Positions 35,133 through 44,212 of a DNA stretch of 64,000 bases are shown here, in pieces. The translations under genes and the position numbers were made by a program. A model generated the notes under the pieces. It ran no database searches. It saw nothing but the letters and a program-made list of their open reading frames with translations, and was not told the origin of the DNA. Source of the DNA: Sipunculus nudus (Eukaryota > Annelida > Sipuncula > Golfingiida > Sipunculidae); contig CM049310.1 in assembly GCA_026874595.1 (NCBI GenBank), positions 21,492,058 through 21,556,057 of the forward strand. Direction: 5' to 3'. The first letter of the stretch is position 1, and every line of letters begins with the position of its first letter.

Positions 35133-38100
35133 GTGTACGGTTAGTTTGACTTCATCAGTTTGTGCGACAGATCTGTTTTGTGAGAGCAGTAGTCAAGCCG
35201 GCTCACTCTTCAGGTACAAACTGGAGTGATCAGATATCTGGGTGAAGTTTGTCATAATAGGTAGGATTAATCTGGGGTTACTAGGTTCTGTGAGGCATGT
35301 ATTTAAAAGTTTTTGTTATGTTGGTGAATAAGGGTTACTATGTGCCTGGCTTATAGTACTGTATCAGGACTATTATGAAGCGCTCAAGGATCTGTTGGTT
35401 CGGACAGGAGATCAGTGGATTAGTAGTCCAGTTGGTTGTTCCTGCATACATTGGCTGGTTTCTTGAGAGTGCATATTTAACTTTATTATTGTCGGCTTAA
35501 AATAATTTAAGGTTACAAAGAAGGTATTTAGTTCTATGTTTGCTTGACGATGTCAGCTCGTTCCTATTGTATAATGAACTAAGATCAGGTCAGCAAATTA
35601 TGTACTAGTTACGGGGGCATTCGTGTCATTTGGACACATCTTGTTTTTTAGATTTGTGCTAAGTGTATTTTAATATTTATATTTGTTTCAGGTACAATAA
35701 ACTGTCCAGACATGTACGAGAATTAGCAAGACAAATAAAAGAGATGGACCCTAAAGATCCCTTCAGAACAGAGGCAGCAGCACAGCTTCTAGAAAAGTTG
35801 TGAGTGTATTTTGTATACTGAAGCAGTTGTTTTGTATGTTATTTAGCCATCATTTGTGTGTCAGTTTCTGACAAACTTGATGGATAATCATTTGTAAAAC
35901 AGATGAGTCATTGATGAATGATTAATCAAGTTTGTAAAAAAATAAGCCAATTTTGCATTTTTACCTGGTATAGAGGACTCATTAATTTTTTCTTGCATTC
36001 CATCTCTCCATATACCAGATTTTACCTTTACATCAAAGTCCAAACCCTTTACTGTTTTCTATACAAACCCCTCTTCCCAAAGACAACCATTCATGGCTTG
36101 ACGTTAGATTTAAAAAGTATTTGCCCATTTGGGCAAGAAACATCTGGCTTTTACTTGCCCTACATGGATTTTTACTTGTCCTACAAAAGTCACTTATTGC
36201 AGCCAGAAACAAACATTTTTCTAAATAATTATTTTCAGCAATAAACATACTTGTTTGTTAATATATTTCTGGTCAGCATTTGCACAGATAAACATACAGT
36301 AATTTAAAATAGACTAAGAGGTATTTTTTTTAATGATTTAATTTCTTTCAGAAAGAAAATGGCTATGTTAAGATTGGTTCAGATTCAGGCCTTTGTGTTA
36401 TGTTTTATGTTAGACCCACTTGACCAGCTGGGCAACTAGTGGTCCACTTTTTGTTGCTATACCACCATTTTATGGAACTTTTGCATGCTCCAGGCAAGTG
36501 GTTACATGTTGGTGAGGAGCCCTGCCCTGGCTTCTGTGTACAGTCAGTCAGTATTGTTGGCAGTCAGGTGAATGTGGACAGTGGTTGGACACCTTGGTCT
36601 GATGATCAACTTTCTTCATGTTACAGATACAGAATGGGGTTGATACCAACCAGAAGTAATTTGATGCTTTGTGACAAAGTCTCTGCCTCTAGTTTCTGCA
36701 GGTGAGCATGTTTTAATTTATTATATTGAATATCATAGATGTAACTGAAAATAACATATTTTTATGCATTATTGTTTGCCTTAAATGAAATTGTGTTTGT
36801 ACTTTGTTCTCTGATTCATGTGTTGAATATGGTAAACAATAATTTGATTTAGCTTAAAAAATCATATGAAATTAATTGTCAATTGAATCTGAATCAGCCA
36901 CTCTTTTGGTTTGTTGGAAACAGCCAAGACAGCCCAGCCTAGCACACTGTCATGTAATACATGTATTTCTTATCAGTGACAGCTGACTGTAAGAGTCATG
37001 GCATTTTATCAATCTGTTTCAAATTATTTGCTGTCTGGATGTTCATTCTGGAATGCAGATTCACCACATGAAGGGACATCAGTTTTGTAAGGAAATAAAC
37101 ACAGACCACACATTTCTTTCAGACGAAGGTTGCCTGTGTGGATGGTTCGCAGTCACATGGCCGAGAATCTCAAAGCTGCAACAACATTTATTGAAGCAGG
37201 ACATATCCTTTGAAAAAGTTTGACAAAAACTTGATAATAATTAATATATAATATCAAAATATGATAACTTGTCGCCAAAGTGTCAGATAAAGGTCATCTT
37301 AACTGGCACTTGTTCATGGTAAAGTACACAATAATGTTAAATGTTTGTACATGTAATTTTGCATAGATGTATTCAGAGCACTTGGTTTTTTGTCATTATT
37401 GAGCACTTATTCAATGTTCTATAAACATAGTAGGGTATCATTTCTGAATATTGTAAAAATGGGAATTAATCTTATTTGAAAATCCTTTATTTAATTCTTT
37501 TATAATTCATTCAGGTTGTATACTCCCTCTGATTATTTATTTGAATGTCATAGGCTTTTACTTCCCGCGAAAAAAAAATTATCAAGTTCTTACCAGCTCA
37601 GCTATGATTTCATCAATTAATACCCAATTGTGTTTAACCTCAGATCCATCAGTTTTGTTTGTAATCTGCTCAATTTAATATTATTTATTATTATTTTACA
37701 TTATTTTATTATTATTTATATATACACCCTTGTTGTTGACCTTGACTGATTGTTACATGTCAGAGTGGGACCAGAGGTTGTCACAGATCCTGCTTTCTTA
37801 GTCACAAGGTAAAGGCCTTTCATACATATCAGCCATTGCTCTATGCAGTAATCTCATTACATTCCTGCTGCTAATCTGTTTCATTCAACCACTGCTTGCA
37901 CAGTGAGTATTTGCTGTAAACTGCCACCAGGTGCTGCTCCAGTGACAAGATTCTTCAACCATTGCTTTTGACCAATGAAAGCGGGGCATTCCTGGGCTTC
38001 AAGATAAGAATCAAATGAAGCTTAAACATTTGGTGTGGCACCAGTAATACACTGCCCTCTGGTGGCAGTCTATGGTAAATGCTGCATGTGCCAAATATAA

Positions 38101-41100
38101 AATGGATTGATAGTAGGACTGTAATGAGACCACTGCCTTGGAATATAAACAAATCCAGACCAGGCTGTGTACTATATACATTTTTCTCTTTTGTTGAAAT
38201 AGCACATTTTCCCATTCATGGTAGTATTATCCTCTTCAGACACTTATGTCTTTGTTTACATGTGCAACTGACCTTACATGAAGGAGCGAGTTTGTTGATT
38301 ATCCAGTAATTTTTACTTTGATGGTAATTACTTTAATAAGGACATGACAGGCTTCCGTTTGCCGTTATTTTAATAATAATTTATCTGTATCATTGGTAAA
38401 ATATTTCATCTGGTGATATATTACCAAAAATAACTGATAGAATCTTCTTTATAACAGATAAAAATATTGTTTTATTACGTGAACATAATTGTGAGCTGTT
38501 TCTGTATTAATGAGAATTTTCTCTGTTAAAGTTTATATGCCAGAGTAAGCCAACCGAACATTTTCCCTTATTGGGCCTATTATCGCCCATCCCGCCTCGT
38601 TCCCGTGTATTTAGGTCACACTTCCGTTTCCTGTAATCACATTTTTCTTCTGGCGTCAGCCATGATGGACGTGTGATCACACTCTGCGCGATTCGTCCAC
38701 TGTTTTGGTTTGTACAGTCGGGTTTACCAACTGAATTGTAAGTAGTGATTCATTTTCCCTTCCCGCCATGGAGCCACTTTACTGTTCTTCTTGTGGTTAA
38801 TTAATCCCCACTTGGAATTTCACCCCCCCCTTGTTTCACCTGCTGTTCAAACAATGACATTTGCCGGGGCCCTGCCGATCCCTGCTTCTTTTGTCAACCT
38901 TGGTCGTCTGACACATGGGCCATGTTCCATGCCTGGTCCCATAACCCGGTTGTCGGGGTTCCCCGTACATGGTGAACTTATCTGGCCCCGTGTTCCCCCC
39001 GGGGGGGGATCCTACCATGGGTGGCCACAACATGTCCGTGTTACGATCCCCATACACATTAACCTGTGAAGTTACTTCCCCAGTATATCAATATCTTTCC
39101 TATTATTTTCTTCACATTTGGCCCAGTTCGCTTATTCCATTTTGAGTAAACACGTTTTTGCTCTTCCATGGTGTCGGATCTAGACGATTCGTCTAGACCC
39201 GCATCCGTTCACCCGGTTACCTCTCCTACCCGGTTCTCTGTTTTCGACCGCTGCCCTCCCCGCCAGCCCCCCGCCGGCTTCCTTCCTTGTTTACGGAGCC
39301 GGCTGTTGCTGTCCTGCTGGCTTCCTCGGGGTTGTATAGAGCTGAGGTAGGTAATTCCGACCCTCCTGCTTCCTTTTTTTCAGCCACCCTCGCTTCCTGC
39401 GATTCCTGCTGCTCCGGCAGGCTGCTCTGAGATCCTTGGCCGGCCGGCCACCGCTTTGTTTCAGACTACGGCTGCTGTTCCGTGTGCTGGCCCGGTTCCT
39501 GTGGCTTCTTGGCTCGGTCCTGCTGCTGGCCGACCGCGGCTTCTTTTTTTCCAGCCTCCGGTAGTTCCGGCTTTAAGGGGATCCCTGGATCCCCCTTCCC
39601 GGGGTTCTCCAGCGTCCCCGTCCTCTCACACAGCTGATCCCGCCTTGGCATAAGATCAGAGGTTGGTGATCGCGCGGCCACGCCAGGCTTGGCGTCCACG
39701 CACCTCTGCGCTGATGGACCTCCTTGCTTCACACGGCCGCTTCCGCCCTGGCATAAGATCAGTGGTCGGTGATCGTGCTGCAACGCCAGGCTTGGCGTCC
39801 GCGCGCCTCTGCGCTGATGGACCTCGTTGCTTCACACGGCCGATTCCACCCTGGCATAAGATCAGTGGTTGGAGATCGTGCTGCACCGCCAGGCTTAACG
39901 TCCGCGCACCTCTGCGCTGCTGGACCTCGTTGCTACCTCCACGAAGGAGCCGCAACCTGATGGTCCGCCGTTCCGTCCTTTGCAGCCTCGGACTTCCACG
40001 GCGTCGGCGGCCGGTTCTTTTTTAAATCCGGCCGCCCTCCTTTGCCTTCCTCCACACCCGCCGGTGTGTATGGCATTCCCCGTTAATTCCTCATTCTTCA
40101 CGGAGGGGGGGGGGGGGTGCAAGAAGTTGTTTATTTCAACGAAAGTCACTAAATCAATCAATGAAATAAACCCTATCTCCATTAGTGCCTGGCTAAAAGT
40201 TCCCATTGTCTCCGCCTATGAATCTGCTTCTCCGTCATCATTGGCGCAGCTTCACGTCACGGCTCATGCTGTCAGGGGCATTTCTTCGCTTTGGCCCCTT
40301 TATCGGGGATTTCCCAGTACCAACTGGTCAAGACAGGCTCTTGGATGTTGCCTTCTCACTTCCCCGCTTCTATCTGTCGGATGTTATGTTACCAGCTTCG
40401 GCTTCGGTCCCTTATTCCTTTGGCCCTGTGATTTCGGCGGGTGAGGTCCTCCTGTTCTCCAGACCGTCCTCGACTCCTACTTCTGTTCCGGCGACAACGT
40501 CTTCCTCTGCTTCCTCGCTGCTGTGCTGTTCTCCTTTTTCCGTCGTTCCTGGTAGGTATCCCCTCCCCAAGGTTTATCTGTTATGTTCTCATTAATACAG
40601 AAACAGCTCACAATTATGTTTACGTAATAAAACCCCCCCATTCCCTCCCTGTGAATGGTGTTTTTTTTAGTAAACTGTTGTGAGCTTTTCTGTATTACAA
40701 ACAACGCTCCCTCCCAGTCCATTTCCTTCCGCCTTCGAAAAATGTGATTACAGGAAACGGAAGTGTGACCTAGATACACAAGAACGAGGTGGGATGGGCG
40801 ATAATAGGCCCAATAAGGGAAAATTTTTGGTTGGCTTACTCTGAGAAAATTCTCATTAATACAGAAAAGCTCACAACAGTTTACTAACAAAACCACCATT
40901 CACAGGGAGGGAATGGGGGGGTTCAAGATTATTCCAGACTTTCAGGCTTCAGGAGTGTTTTCACTTCATGGATGATCTTGCACATATAGTTTTAGAATGT
41001 CATTGATTTGGCCATGACCCTCTTTATTTTTTTACAGGACAATGGAAGATTTTATCACATGGACAGACACATCAGCCATTAGAAAACACGTCTTGGAGTA

Positions 41101-43462
41101 CAACGAGGCAGTAAGTCATACATACATGGTACCATACCTTCTGAATCAGTGTGGTCAGTGGTATATACTTGTATCCATGTTCTCTCTTACAATGTTCACA
41201 TAGTGGATATCATACCTCCTGCCAGGACTGCTCTTGATCAAGATCTGAAACATGACTGATTGGCAGGAAAAGAAGCCCATAGACTCCTGAACAGTACTAT
41301 TGGCATATTAGATCTGACATCTGTTATGGTGTCAGGAAAATGTTGAGTTAAACATTTAAGGTAATCTGGTGTTACTGGACAGTGAACTAGAATAATTAAT
41401 TAGAATCCTGTCTTCATGATTAATTGTATCCCCAGACAAAGTCTGGGGATACTATGGTTTCATGGCGGTCCCACCTCAGATAAATCCTGTTAACTTGATA
41501 ACTCAAAGAAATATTTCAAGGATCTTTACCAAACTTGACCTGTGCATAGATATGGATGAGAGGATGAAGCCTATTTAAATGGGGTCATGGACTTTACTAG
41601 GAGAGTGACCTTGACCTTGAATCAGTCCATTTTCAGGGAAAATCACACAATTTTCTATATATTTCAATAAGGGATGCATGGATTGGTCCAAAAATCCAAA
41701 TGACCGAAGATCTTGGATAGCTTTGTCTTCTGCGGAAGACAGGTCGCGTCACCTTTTGTCCTTTTCACACCTTTTAATACCCCCATCATTGCCACTTGAC
41801 ATTACTGTGAGCATTTTAAGTAAAAACTAATGGACCAATTTCTTTCATATAATGCAAATATATAGATATGACAGGATGACTTATTTGAATTAAGGTCATG
41901 ACCTTTCCCATTAGAGTGGCCTTGACCATAATTATTCCAATATTTGTAGAAAATCACCCAAAATCTTCAATATCTCAATAAAGGATGCATGGATTGGTCC
42001 AATAATCAAAATGACTGAAGATCTTGGATAGATTTCTTTTCTGCAGAGACAGGTGGCGCCACCTTCAGTCCTTTTCTTGTTTTTGCACCTTTAATATTCC
42101 CCCATCATTGCTACTTGACACTACTGGGAGCATTATAAGTCAAAAACTAAAGGACAGATTTCTTTCATATTATGCATATACATAGATATGGGTTATGGGA
42201 TGAGGTATACTAGTATTTAAATTGGGGTCATGACCATTCCCATGAGTGACCTTGAATATTCCCATATTTGGTAAAAAATATTGTTGCTATAGTCATTAAA
42301 TGTATATGAAAATCAAAATGAAAGATGTCAGATGATAAGTTGTTGAAAGAGACTTGTGACCTTGACCATTTTGAAGGTCACACCTGGAGAAACCATGATG
42401 GCTTGCAAGTGTCAGTATTTGCTTCTGAAGATGGGAGCCTTTTTTTTAAGGAGGGGGGTGATTAATTGTCTGGGGATACTATGGCATTTTTGATGTGAAG
42501 AAATGTCTAGTTTGATATAAAATTTAAGTGGGATATTTTAACATACTTATTTTATATCATGTATATTTCACATCATGTACTGTGGAAGTGGTTAATTTGG
42601 CGCATCTGAATTTTCGTGCTTCATTTCATTCGTGCAAATCATTGTGTATAGGTAATTCATTTTGAATCAAATTAAAATATTTATAAAAGATAGGATTGCA
42701 GCGCAACCTACCACCCACCTAACAACCTCCTGGTGACTGCGTACATGCCATGGGTGCCTGATCGAGTATCATGATGGCAAGGTGTAAACAATACATAATT
42801 AACCATGAGTGATCACATTTGATGATGCAGTGGAACTGCACCCACCTATGTTGTTGGATATCCGAGTAAGCAGTAGAATTGCTCACAGCGACAACTGTGA
42901 TTACTAATTAGAAGCAGTCGGCTATGTGTGAACAACAAACAGAGCTGACAACAATCATGGCTGGCTCTCAGCTACCTTGTCCTTCAAAGCAATTGGTAGA
43001 AGGGTTCTATAGGTCTTAAAGGCTACTTATTTCACAGCTGTTTCTAAAAAATCACTGTAAATGGGAGGGCATTTCAGCTGAGGCATCACTTGCTATGAAC
43101 TCTTAGTACAACATGACAATTCTGATATCTTTAACTCAAGGGACCCCGCAAGAAGGGATTACCAGACCCACGTGAACATGTGTGTCAGGCGAAAATGATG
43201 AAGTTTTCTGAATGATTGTATCAAATAACGAGATATCGTAATGTAGATTAAATTTCGCTCCCGCTAAAAGTTAAAAAATTAGAACCCCGTCAACAAAACC
43301 ACTTCCACAGTATATTACACAGTATGTTTTTTTCATATAATGTATATTTCATATTTATTTCTTATCTTGCATGTTTCACATAATGTATATTTCATAATAT
43401 GTATATTTCACTTGAGATTTTCATCCTCATTGCAGAGGGATGACTTTGACATGATGTCCTGA
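30348..43462 (+). CDS. IMP3: IMP3, U3 snoRNP protein, complete, 7 exons
   Basis: IMP3 is a nucleolar component of the small-subunit processome; with IMP4 and MPP10 it helps U3 snoRNA pair with pre-rRNA for 18S processing. Exons 30348-30481, 35692-35799, 36627-36701, 37123-37202, 37757-37808, 41038-41110 and 43436-43462 join in phase to 182 residues (human has 184). The N-terminus '[17 protein letters not shown]', '[20 protein letters not shown]', '[20 protein letters not shown]' and '[19 protein letters not shown]' are family hallmarks; residues ~108-174 form the S4-type RNA-binding domain, and the tail 'LEYNEARDDFD' is conserved. The start ATG has A at -3. Intron 4 is AT-AC; introns 1, 5 and 6 carry mobile elements. 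The gene is divergent from CNTRL. Human IMP3 is, as I recall, intronless. Confidence 0.97.
30522..34495. mobile_element. 4-kb TIR element in IMP3 intron 1 (MULE-like by target duplication)
   Basis: Ends are inverted repeats of about 50 bp, starting GGCAGTGTGTAAAACCCG and containing a GGATCC/GGACCCC block. They are bounded by a perfect 9-bp direct duplication GTTCTTTTG at 30513-30521 and 34496-34504. A 9-bp duplication suits Mutator-like elements, but no transposase is visible, so the class is an inference and the copy is non-autonomous. It contains a second element at 31501-33062, hence it is the older insertion. It sits right after the exon 1 donor. Confidence 0.85.
31501..33062. mobile_element. 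Nested 1.56-kb TIR element with 11-bp target duplication
   Basis: Inverted ends of about 130 bp begin GGTGTGACTATTTACCATCC and carry repeated CCGTCCGGGAC-like motifs. The perfect direct duplication GGAAAAAGAGG flanks it at 31490-31500 and 33063-33073. The interior is AT-rich with (ATT)n, two or three diverged sub-repeats near 31650, 31955 and 32190, a ~131-bp tandem pair at 32420-32690, and an A run at 32638-32658. No coding capacity is seen. Confidence 0.85.
35033..35130. repeat. (AAT)n and (AT)n microsatellites
   Basis: AAT-type repeats near 35040-35095, followed by an AT run at about 35102-35128, in IMP3 intron 1. Confidence 0.9.
35692..35799 (+). CDS. IMP3: IMP3 exon 2
   Basis: It is 108 nt, acceptor TTTCAG, donor GTGAGT, encoding residues 45-81 including '[19 protein letters not shown]' and 'AAAQLLEKL'. 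Confidence 0.96.
36627..36701 (+). CDS. IMP3: IMP3 exon 3
   Basis: It is 75 nt, acceptor TTACAG, donor GTGAGC, encoding residues 81-106 ('[20 protein letters not shown]'). Confidence 0.96.
37123..37202 (+). CDS. IMP3: IMP3 exon 4, ends at a U12-type donor
   Basis: It is 80 nt with acceptor TTTCAG, encoding residues 106-133, the first part of the S4 domain ('[19 protein letters not shown]'). The exon must end at GGAC to keep the frame; the next bases are ATATCCTTT. Reading on without splicing hits a stop after three codons. Confidence 0.95.
37203..37756 (+). other. U12-type AT-AC intron in IMP3
   Basis: The intron begins ATATCCTTT, the exact minor-spliceosome 5' consensus, and ends ...CCTTGACTGATTGTTAC. 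The branch-site-like CCTTGAC puts its adenosine 11 nt before the terminal AC, inside the short U12 window. Only AT...AC removal gives the conserved GHVRVG. No GT-AG alternative preserves the frame there. Confidence 0.95.
37757..37808 (+). CDS. IMP3: IMP3 exon 5
   Basis: It is 52 nt, preceded by an AC acceptor and followed by donor GTAAAG. It encodes residues 133-150, '[18 protein letters not shown]', the core of the S4 domain. Confidence 0.95.
38052..38065 (-). promoter_or_regulatory. CTCF-like motif in IMP3 intron 5
   Basis: The minus strand reads CCACCAGAGGGCAG, a complete match to the core CCASYAGRKGGCRS. It lies about 400 bp before the DIRS-like insert in the same intron. Confidence 0.45.
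39643..39945. repeat. 103-bp tandem repeat, about three copies, inside the DIRS-like element
   Basis: The phrase 'gcataagatc' recurs at 39648, 39751 and 39854, exactly 103 bp apart, each in a GC-rich unit. As 103 is not a multiple of three, the copies are in different frames, so this is not a protein repeat. Confidence 0.9.
40080..40440 (+). pseudogene. Tyrosine recombinase C-terminal remnant of the DIRS-like element
   Basis: One frame reads '[10 protein letters not shown]', 'ISISAWLK', then '[19 protein letters not shown]', with the H-x-x-R pair at 40265-40276. The expected end, '[16 protein letters not shown]' with the nucleophile-position Tyr at 40371, is in another frame. The two must once have been one frame, so a frameshift lies between them. 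The N-terminal part of the domain is missing or unrecognisable. Confidence 0.7.
41038..41110 (+). CDS. IMP3: IMP3 exon 6
   Basis: It is 73 nt, acceptor TTACAG, donor GTAAGT, encoding residues 150-174 ('[20 protein letters not shown]'). Confidence 0.96.
41426..42512 (+). mobile_element. Hairpin-ended repeat element, copy 1, in IMP3 intron 6
   Basis: It starts with the near-terminal hairpin GTATCCCCAGAC-AAA-GTCTGGGGATAC (41426-41452) and ends near 'aaatgtctagttt', with a second TGTCTGGGGATAC at about 42468. The two form 13-bp subterminal inverted repeats. The interior has diverged ~370-bp units with 'gacaggt(g/c)gcg(c/t)cacctt'. Family is shared with 51903-54737. The layout resembles non-autonomous Helitron-like (HINE) elements; no coding sequence. 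Confidence 0.65.
42580..43310. mobile_element. MITE with TA flanks in IMP3 intron 6
   Basis: It has 14-bp perfect terminal inverted repeats CTGTGGAAGTGGTT and a TA dinucleotide on each side (42578-42579, 43311-43312), as for mariner/Tc1-type MITEs. It is 731 bp with no coding capacity seen. Confidence 0.65.
43436..43462 (+). CDS. IMP3: IMP3 exon 7, coding part
   Basis: It is 27 nt after acceptor TTGCAG, encoding RDDFDMMS and a TGA stop. The 3' UTR continues with AATAAA signals at 43731 and 43969. Confidence 0.95.
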   Translation, partial: RDDFDMMS

Positions 43463-43730
43463 CCGGCAGTTTGGTGTATCACAGCTCAGACATTTAGTTA
43501 CCAGATATATCAGCAACTGATGAAAGACAGCTTGTATCATGACTACAGCTCAGTTATTCTGTAGGATTAGTGGCACCACCTTGCCACAGGAGATATGATA
43601 GGTCGGAGAATGACAAGGGAAAGTGAGAAGATTTTAAAGACTTTTCTTTCCAAAGACGGGAATATATTGCATTTAAAAAAAATATAGATAGGAAAATTCA
43701 TGTTATATTGTGATATAATGTTAAGTCATG

Positions 43731-43974
43731 AATAAAATATTGATGTATCAATGATGTGTTGATCATTGATGTACGAGTCAGTCTGTATAATGAGCTACTT
43801 TATGATAGTGAAGTGAATTCTGGATGGATTTTGATTGTTTATTTAGTGGATGGGTCATGGGTGGATGCTGAGACTGATTAAAGCAATTAATATGTGGATG
43901 GGGATACAGGTCCATCTAAATTTGCCCTGTATTAACTGCTGTGTTGTGTTTTTCTGTACATCTCCAGAAATAAA
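43731..43974 (+). promoter_or_regulatory. Candidate poly(A) signals of IMP3
   Basis: AATAAA occurs at 43731-43736 and at 43969-43974, giving a 3' UTR of roughly 0.3 or 0.5 kb. The sequence alone does not show which is used. Confidence 0.5.
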
Positions 43975-44212
43975 CTGATTTGCCCCAAATTTAATCACTG
44001 CTTCCTTTTTAGAGAACCTGTGTGCTTTTGTGATGATGTGGCCTCATCCATACATTAATCCATACTATCTAATGGCAGGAGGTAGCATCACCAAATGTTA
44101 TGAAATTATCAGTCATCTAAAAAACTCTATCAGATTTTCTTATATTTTTGCTATCTGCATTGTTTTAATTTCTATAACATTGCACAAAAATGAGTCTTGT
44201 TTAAGTCTACTT

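Larger units (their letters stand above)
38469..40923 (+). mobile_element. DIRS-like tyrosine-recombinase retroelement, deleted copy
   Basis: Inverted repeats lie at 38491-38643 and 40742-40875; the left arm has a ~17-bp insert. A segment at 40584-40697 is complementary first to the left end (38469-38516) and then to the right end (40857-40923): the internal complementary region that marks DIRS elements. The joined ends share one GTT, found at 38469 and 40921, with no target duplication. Interior frames at 40120-40440 resemble the C-terminus of a DIRS tyrosine recombinase. No reverse transcriptase is seen; at 2.5 kb it is far shorter than the usual 5-6 kb. It has higher GC than its surroundings. 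Confidence 0.9.

Noticed and set aside
35918-36244. 108-residue ORF in IMP3 intron 2
   Set aside because: Lies in an intron of a well-supported gene, AT-biased composition, no domain seen.
37203-37211. Reading IMP3 exon 4 on through ATATCCTTT as coding
   Set aside because: It reaches a stop after three codons and loses the conserved HVRVG segment; the AT-AC intron explains the gap.
39663-40025. 120-residue plus-strand ORF rich in Arg and Ala
   Set aside because: It crosses the 103-bp repeats, which are in different frames, and has no recognisable domain; it lies inside the DIRS-like element.
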